In this document: positions 6,255 to 9,179 of the stretch, one piece after another
How positions within the stretch are numbered: the stretch's first letter is position 1
Layout: the number at the start of each line of letters is the position of its first letter
Assembly (NCBI GenBank): GCA_030600865.1
Contig: JAUVUS010000066.1
Span: forward strand, 1 to 9,179
From: Bacteroidales bacterium
Lineage (GTDB): Bacteria; Bacteroidota; Bacteroidia; Bacteroidales; UBA12077
Length of the DNA: 9,179 nucleotides
Direction: 5' to 3'
Notes under the pieces: generated by a model
Told to the model about the DNA's origin: nothing
The model's input: the letters and a program-made list of their open reading frames with translations, nothing else
Database searches by the model: none
Position numbers and translations under genes: made by a program

Positions 6255-6278
6255 CTAATAGCAAATTACTAAAGGCTA
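6255..6278 (-). repeat. Right inverted-repeat arm (leader of the four-helix gene)
   Basis: Inverted partner of 5860-5883, with three mismatches in 24. It lies 23 bp upstream of the minus-strand ATG at 6232, so it is probably part of that gene's leader or promoter. Confidence 0.65.
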
Positions 6279-6313
6279 TATTAAAAGTAAAATTTGTGCT
6301 AATATACAAAAAA

Positions 6314-6375
6314 TACTAAACAAATTAGCCTTAATGCAGATTATTTTAGTATATTTGCTAATATATTTAGTATAT
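6314..6375 (+). promoter_or_regulatory. Candidate promoter and operator of the radical SAM operon
   Basis: TATATTTG at 6350-6357 matches the Bacteroidota -7 consensus TAnnTTTG and would start transcription about 25 bases before the ATG at 6387; a TTG -33 box is not clear. TTTAGTATAT occurs at 6345-6354, overlapping this element, and again at 6366-6375, exactly 21 bp or two helical turns later. TTTAGTA is also present in inverse at 6314-6320. CTAATATA is found at 6296 and 6358. These are plausible sites for the neighbouring S24 repressor, inferred only from position and repetition. Confidence 0.45.
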
Positions 6376-6386
6376 ATTTTTTATAA

Positions 6387-7661
6387 ATGAAACCTGAAAC
6401 TATAAATAAACTAAAAATTTCGGCAAATGCAGCCAAATATGATGTTTCTTGTGCATCAAGTGGAAGTAACAGGCCAAATAGCGGAAAAGGTTTGGGAAAT
6501 GCCAGTCCATGGGGAATTTGTCACAGCTTTACAGAAGATGGCCGATGTATTTCCTTGTTAAAATTGATGTTAACAAATTATTGTATTTACGATTGTGCTT
6601 ATTGTGTTAATCGTAAAAGTAACGATATTCAAAGAACAACTTTTTCTGTTAAAGAAGTAGTAGAGCTAACCATTGAGTTTTATCGAAGAAATTATATTGA
6701 AGGTCTGTTCTTAAGCTCCGGTGTTATAAAAAATCCTGATTATACAATGGAACGCATGGTTAGTGTGGCAAAGGACTTGAGATTAAAACAAAATTATAAT
6801 GGTTATATTCATTTGAAATCGATTCCTGGATCAAGTGATGAATTGCAGCAACAAGCTGGTTTATATGCCGATCGCTTAAGTGTAAATATTGAGATTGCTT
6901 CAGAATCAAATCTTAAAATGATAGCTCCTGATAAAAGTTTTGCGAGTATTCTTAATCCGATGAATACGATCAAAAACAAAATTATTGAAAATAAGGAGGA
7001 GCGACGAAAATTCAGGCATGCGCCACGATTTTCTCCCGCCGGGCAAAGCACTCAATTAATTGTTGGAGCTACACCAGATAGCGACCAAAGAATTTTAAAC
7101 CTTGCGGGGAATTTATATAATTCAAAAAACCTGAAAAGAGTATATTACTCCGGTTATGTTCCTGTAAATAACTACGATAAAAGATTACCTGCACTTAATG
7201 AGCCACCATTAAAAAGAGAAAACAGATTGTACCAGGCTGACTGGTTATTTCGGTTTTATCATTTTTCAATTAACGAAATAGTAAATGACGATCATCCTGA
7301 TCTTGATTTGGAGATTGATCCTAAGCTGAGTTATGCTTTACGCAATCCATGGCTATTCCCTGTAGATATCAATAAAGCAAATTACGAGACTATCTTAAGA
7401 GTACCGGGAATTGGTGTATTATCTGCTAAGAAAATTATATTAGGAAGAAGATATAGTAAACTTAATTTATCTAATTTAAAAAAAATCGGAGTAGTACTTA
7501 AAAGAGCGAAATACTTTATTACTTGTAATGAACTTAAAGCTCCAACAATAAATGAACTATTACCGGAAAATGTCAAAAAGATTCTATTATCTGAAAACAA
7601 ACCGCTTAAACAATTCAAGAAATCATTTTACAAACAATTGAGCTTATTTCCTGTAAACTAA
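6387..7661 (+). CDS. Radical SAM protein with helix-hairpin-helix, putative DNA modification/repair
   Basis: The 424-residue protein has the radical SAM cluster motif CIYDCAYC (Cys66, Cys70, Cys73), which ligates a 4Fe-4S cluster that cleaves S-adenosylmethionine. The following strand EGLFLSSGVIKNPD (105-118) matches the SAM-binding region, and LSVNIEIASES (164-174) and PAGQSTQLIVGATPDSD (217-233) fit the barrel. Near the C-terminus, INKANYETILRVPGIGVLSA (328-347) is a helix-hairpin-helix of the kind that binds DNA. Extra cysteines at 22, 45 and 54 precede the cluster. This matches the family annotated as putative DNA modification/repair radical SAM protein (TIGR03916), regularly encoded beside TIGR03915/DUF4130 proteins, as here 11 bp downstream. 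The reaction is not established; no substrate can be read from the sequence. Transcription probably starts from the repeat-rich region just upstream. Confidence 0.92.
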   Translation: MKPETINKLKISANAAKYDVSCASSGSNRPNSGKGLGNASPWGICHSFTEDGRCISLLKLMLTNYCIYDCAYCVNRKSNDIQRTTFSVKEVVELTIEFYRRNYIEGLFLSSGVIKNPDYTMERMVSVAKDLRLKQNYNGYIHLKSIPGSSDELQQQAGLYADRLSVNIEIASESNLKMIAPDKSFASILNPMNTIKNKIIENKEERRKFRHAPRFSPAGQSTQLIVGATPDSDQRILNLAGNLYNSKNLKRVYYSGYVPVNNYDKRLPALNEPPLKRENRLYQADWLFRFYHFSINEIVNDDHPDLDLEIDPKLSYALRNPWLFPVDINKANYETILRVPGIGVLSAKKIILGRRYSKLNLSNLKKIGVVLKRAKYFITCNELKAPTINELLPENVKKILLSENKPLKQFKKSFYKQLSLFPVN

Positions 7662-7672
7662 ATAATTAAGAG

Positions 7673-8461
7673 ATGAATTTATTTATATACGATCAAACAT
7701 TCGAAGGTTTATTAACTGCAATACATGATGCTATTGACTTAAATATTAAGCCAGACAAAATCATTAGTATCAAATATTTTCAAGATGATTTATTTGCTAC
7801 AAAGTACGATATAATAACAGATTCAGATAAATTTGATAAAATATGGAATCAGGTAAAAGAAAAATCAAACGAACAAAATTGTCAAAGAATTTTTAAAACT
7901 TTTTTATCTGAATTATCTGAAATTGAAATGATTATATATAATTATATTAAGTTAATTATTGACACACCATATAATGTAGAAGTTAATTTTAGCGAGGATT
8001 CTGTTATTAAAATAAATAATATTCAGAAAAAGGTGGGTAGAGAGGCTCAAAGGGTGCTAATGTTTGTTCGTTTTCAGAAAACCGTAGATGATATCTACTA
8101 TGCATCTTTTGACCCAAAATACAATGTAATTCCGCTTACAGTAGCCCATTTCAGGAATCGTTTTGCAGATCAAAAGTGGGTAATTTTCGATACCCGACGA
8201 AAGTTTGGGTATTATTATGATTTAAAAAATGTTCGGGAAATTACAATAGGGAATCAAAAAGTTAATTTTGAATCAGGTAAAGTAGATAATGATGTTTTAC
8301 ATGTGAGTGAAAAATTATTTCAAAAGCTCTGGAAGGGTTATTATGACACAATAAATATTAAAGAAAGAAAAAATATAAAAGTTCACATGCAATTCTTACC
8401 TAAACGATTTTGGAAATATCTTCCCGAAAAAGATTTTAAAAACACATTTGTAATGAATTGA
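7673..8461 (+). CDS. DUF4130 protein, DNA metabolism partner of the radical SAM protein
   Basis: The 262-residue protein fits the TIGR03915/DUF4130 family. It begins with the typical IYDQTFEGLLTAIHDAI (residues 5-21). The middle holds REAQRVLMFVRFQ (123-135), YYASFDPKYNVIPLTVAHFR (142-161) and FADQKWVIFDTRRKFGYYYD (164-183). The end has the family-like KLWKGYYDTINIKERKN (218-234) and FLPKRFWKYLPE (241-252). Some family members are fused to a uracil-DNA-glycosylase-like domain; this one ends at the DUF4130 part and has no such fusion. The start lies 11 bp after the radical SAM stop with AAGAG just before it, a weak Shine-Dalgarno. The two almost certainly form an operon and a functional pair, probably acting on damaged or modified DNA bases, but the activity is unproven. 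No convincing terminator follows. Confidence 0.9.
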   Translation: MNLFIYDQTFEGLLTAIHDAIDLNIKPDKIISIKYFQDDLFATKYDIITDSDKFDKIWNQVKEKSNEQNCQRIFKTFLSELSEIEMIIYNYIKLIIDTPYNVEVNFSEDSVIKINNIQKKVGREAQRVLMFVRFQKTVDDIYYASFDPKYNVIPLTVAHFRNRFADQKWVIFDTRRKFGYYYDLKNVREITIGNQKVNFESGKVDNDVLHVSEKLFQKLWKGYYDTINIKERKNIKVHMQFLPKRFWKYLPEKDFKNTFVMN

Positions 8462-8552
8462 TAATAAGTTGTATAAATTTTTACGATAACTATAATATCG
8501 CATTTAAAGTTGAATAATATATTCTCTTTTTCTGATATATATCCTTTTTTGT

Positions 8553-8560
8553 TAGATTTG
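8553..8560 (+). promoter_or_regulatory. Candidate -7 element of the transporter gene
   Basis: TAGATTTG matches TAnnTTTG and lies 24 bases before the ATG at 8585, a sensible leader length. The -33 region has CTG rather than TTG, so confidence is limited. It falls in the 123-bp gap after the DUF4130 gene, suggesting that the transporter is transcribed separately. Confidence 0.35.
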
Positions 8561-8584
8561 CTTCTTAATTATCATTAAAAGTTG

Positions 8585-9179
8585 ATGTATTTCTCTATTA
8601 TAACTAACCAGATATTAATTCTTGCACTACTTGCCATAATAGGCGTAGTTGCTACTAAACTGAAAGTAATAACCGAGCAAGTTAAAAACAGCATTGCATC
8701 TATTGTTTTTAACATTACGCTACCAGCTCTTATAATTACCTCGGTTTCTCATGTTGAACTTAATCGCGAAATTCTTTATAACAGCCTGTTAGTATTTATT
8801 TTATCGCATGTAGGGATTCTTTTACTCTATTTTACAGGAAAAATATCAAGAACAATTTTTAAAATTAAAGACAAAAAGGGAAATATTCATTTAATACATA
8901 CAATGCTCGGTAATGTTGCTTTTTTGGGTTACCCTTTGTTTTCGGCTCTCTTTCCCGGTGGCGAAGGCTTACTTTATGCTGTTATTTTTCATCTTACACA
9001 GGATATTTATATTTGGACTATCGGAGTATTTGAATTTAATAATAGTAAAAACTTAACATTTAAAGAAAGTCTTAAACATTTAATAAATCCAAATACAATT
9101 GCATTTGCAATAGGAATCATAATGCTGGCTTTAAATATTAAACTTCCTGAATATATTGATGTTCCGTTTTCTGGCTTAG
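8585..9179 (+). CDS. AEC-family (auxin efflux carrier-like) transporter, N-terminal part
   Basis: The frame starts at the ATG at 8585 and is still open at the window edge, giving 198 residues. It begins MYFSIITNQILILALLAIIG and shows alternating hydrophobic segments at about residues 7-27, 38-58, 65-87, 106-126 and 130-150, with another starting near 173. Family hallmarks are visible: NITLPALIITS (residues 43-53), the GNVAFLGYPLFSALFP segment (109-124) with its conserved Gly and Pro, and NPNTIAFAIG (167-176). AEC proteins are inner-membrane carriers of about 300-320 residues and ten helices. Bacterial members are mostly thought to move organic acids such as malate, but the substrate cannot be inferred here. 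About 110 residues are missing from the C-terminus because of the window end. Confidence 0.88.
   Translation, partial: MYFSIITNQILILALLAIIGVVATKLKVITEQVKNSIASIVFNITLPALIITSVSHVELNREILYNSLLVFILSHVGILLLYFTGKISRTIFKIKDKKGNIHLIHTMLGNVAFLGYPLFSALFPGGEGLLYAVIFHLTQDIYIWTIGVFEFNNSKNLTFKESLKHLINPNTIAFAIGIIMLALNIKLPEYIDVPFSGL

Larger units (their letters stand above)
5860..6278. mobile_element. Possible small mobile unit: four-helix-bundle gene with TAGC-rich inverted repeats
   Basis: A 24-nt arm at 5860-5883 (starting TAGCCTTTAGCATTTTGC) and the reverse complement of 6255-6278 match at 21 of 24 positions. The arms bracket the four-helix-bundle gene with 371 bp between them. The inner edges also contain more TAGC/GCTA units. 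No direct target duplication is evident outside the arms. The repeats could instead be regulatory or a local duplication, so mobility is inference. Confidence 0.45.

Noticed and set aside
8484..8500. Terminator after the DUF4130 gene
   Set aside because: Only a 5-bp CGATA/TATCG stem around 7 bases, without a T run; too weak to call.

Overview
The window looks like a chromosomal segment of an AT-rich Bacteroidota bacterium, probably Bacteroidales or a related order. The clues are tandem DUF4252 genes, a lipoprotein with an acidic Bacteroidota-type surface export signal (Cys-Ser-Asp-Asp-Glu), start codons mostly without Shine-Dalgarno sequences, and candidate promoters of the Bacteroidota TAnnTTTG type. 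The organism call is inference from these traits; no rRNA or other taxonomic marker is present.

Layout. (1) 1-1360, plus strand: the tail of an unidentified gene, a DUF4252 gene broken by an in-frame TAA, a stretch of small AT-rich repeats, an intact DUF4252 paralogue, and a rho-independent terminator. (2) 1538-2702: a stand-alone predicted surface lipoprotein of unknown function, ending at a strong terminator shared with the convergent gene. (3) 2701-3972, minus strand: a membrane-anchored calcineurin-like metallophosphoesterase. (4) 4043-4295: a 161-bp full-length imperfect palindrome resembling a MITE, then a separate 12-bp inverted repeat. (5) 4339-4734: arfB, ribosome rescue. (6) 4735-5049: a gene-free gap between convergent genes, almost filled by a roughly 275-bp nested palindrome of at least six hairpins (REP/BIME-like). 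(7) 5050-8461: a probable DNA-damage-related module with an XRE/S24 (LexA/CI-type) self-cleaving repressor and a four-helix-bundle (S23/bAvd-like) gene on the minus strand, divergent from a radical SAM protein with a helix-hairpin-helix and its DUF4130 partner on the plus strand. (8) 8585-9179: the start of an AEC-family transporter, cut by the window edge.

How the genes may work together. The radical SAM and DUF4130 genes are 11 bp apart and match a conserved pair annotated as putative DNA modification/repair proteins. A self-cleaving repressor encoded next door suggests damage-inducible control, and the divergent intergenic region carries repeated TTTAGTA motifs, one joined to a TATATTTG promoter element. 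The four-helix-bundle gene between regulator and effectors is bracketed by matching 24-nt inverted repeats, one of which encodes its C-terminus, so it may be an inserted element rather than an original part of the module. Three different palindromic repeat types in 2.3 kb make this a repeat-dense region. Everything about regulation and repeat mobility is inferred from sequence alone.
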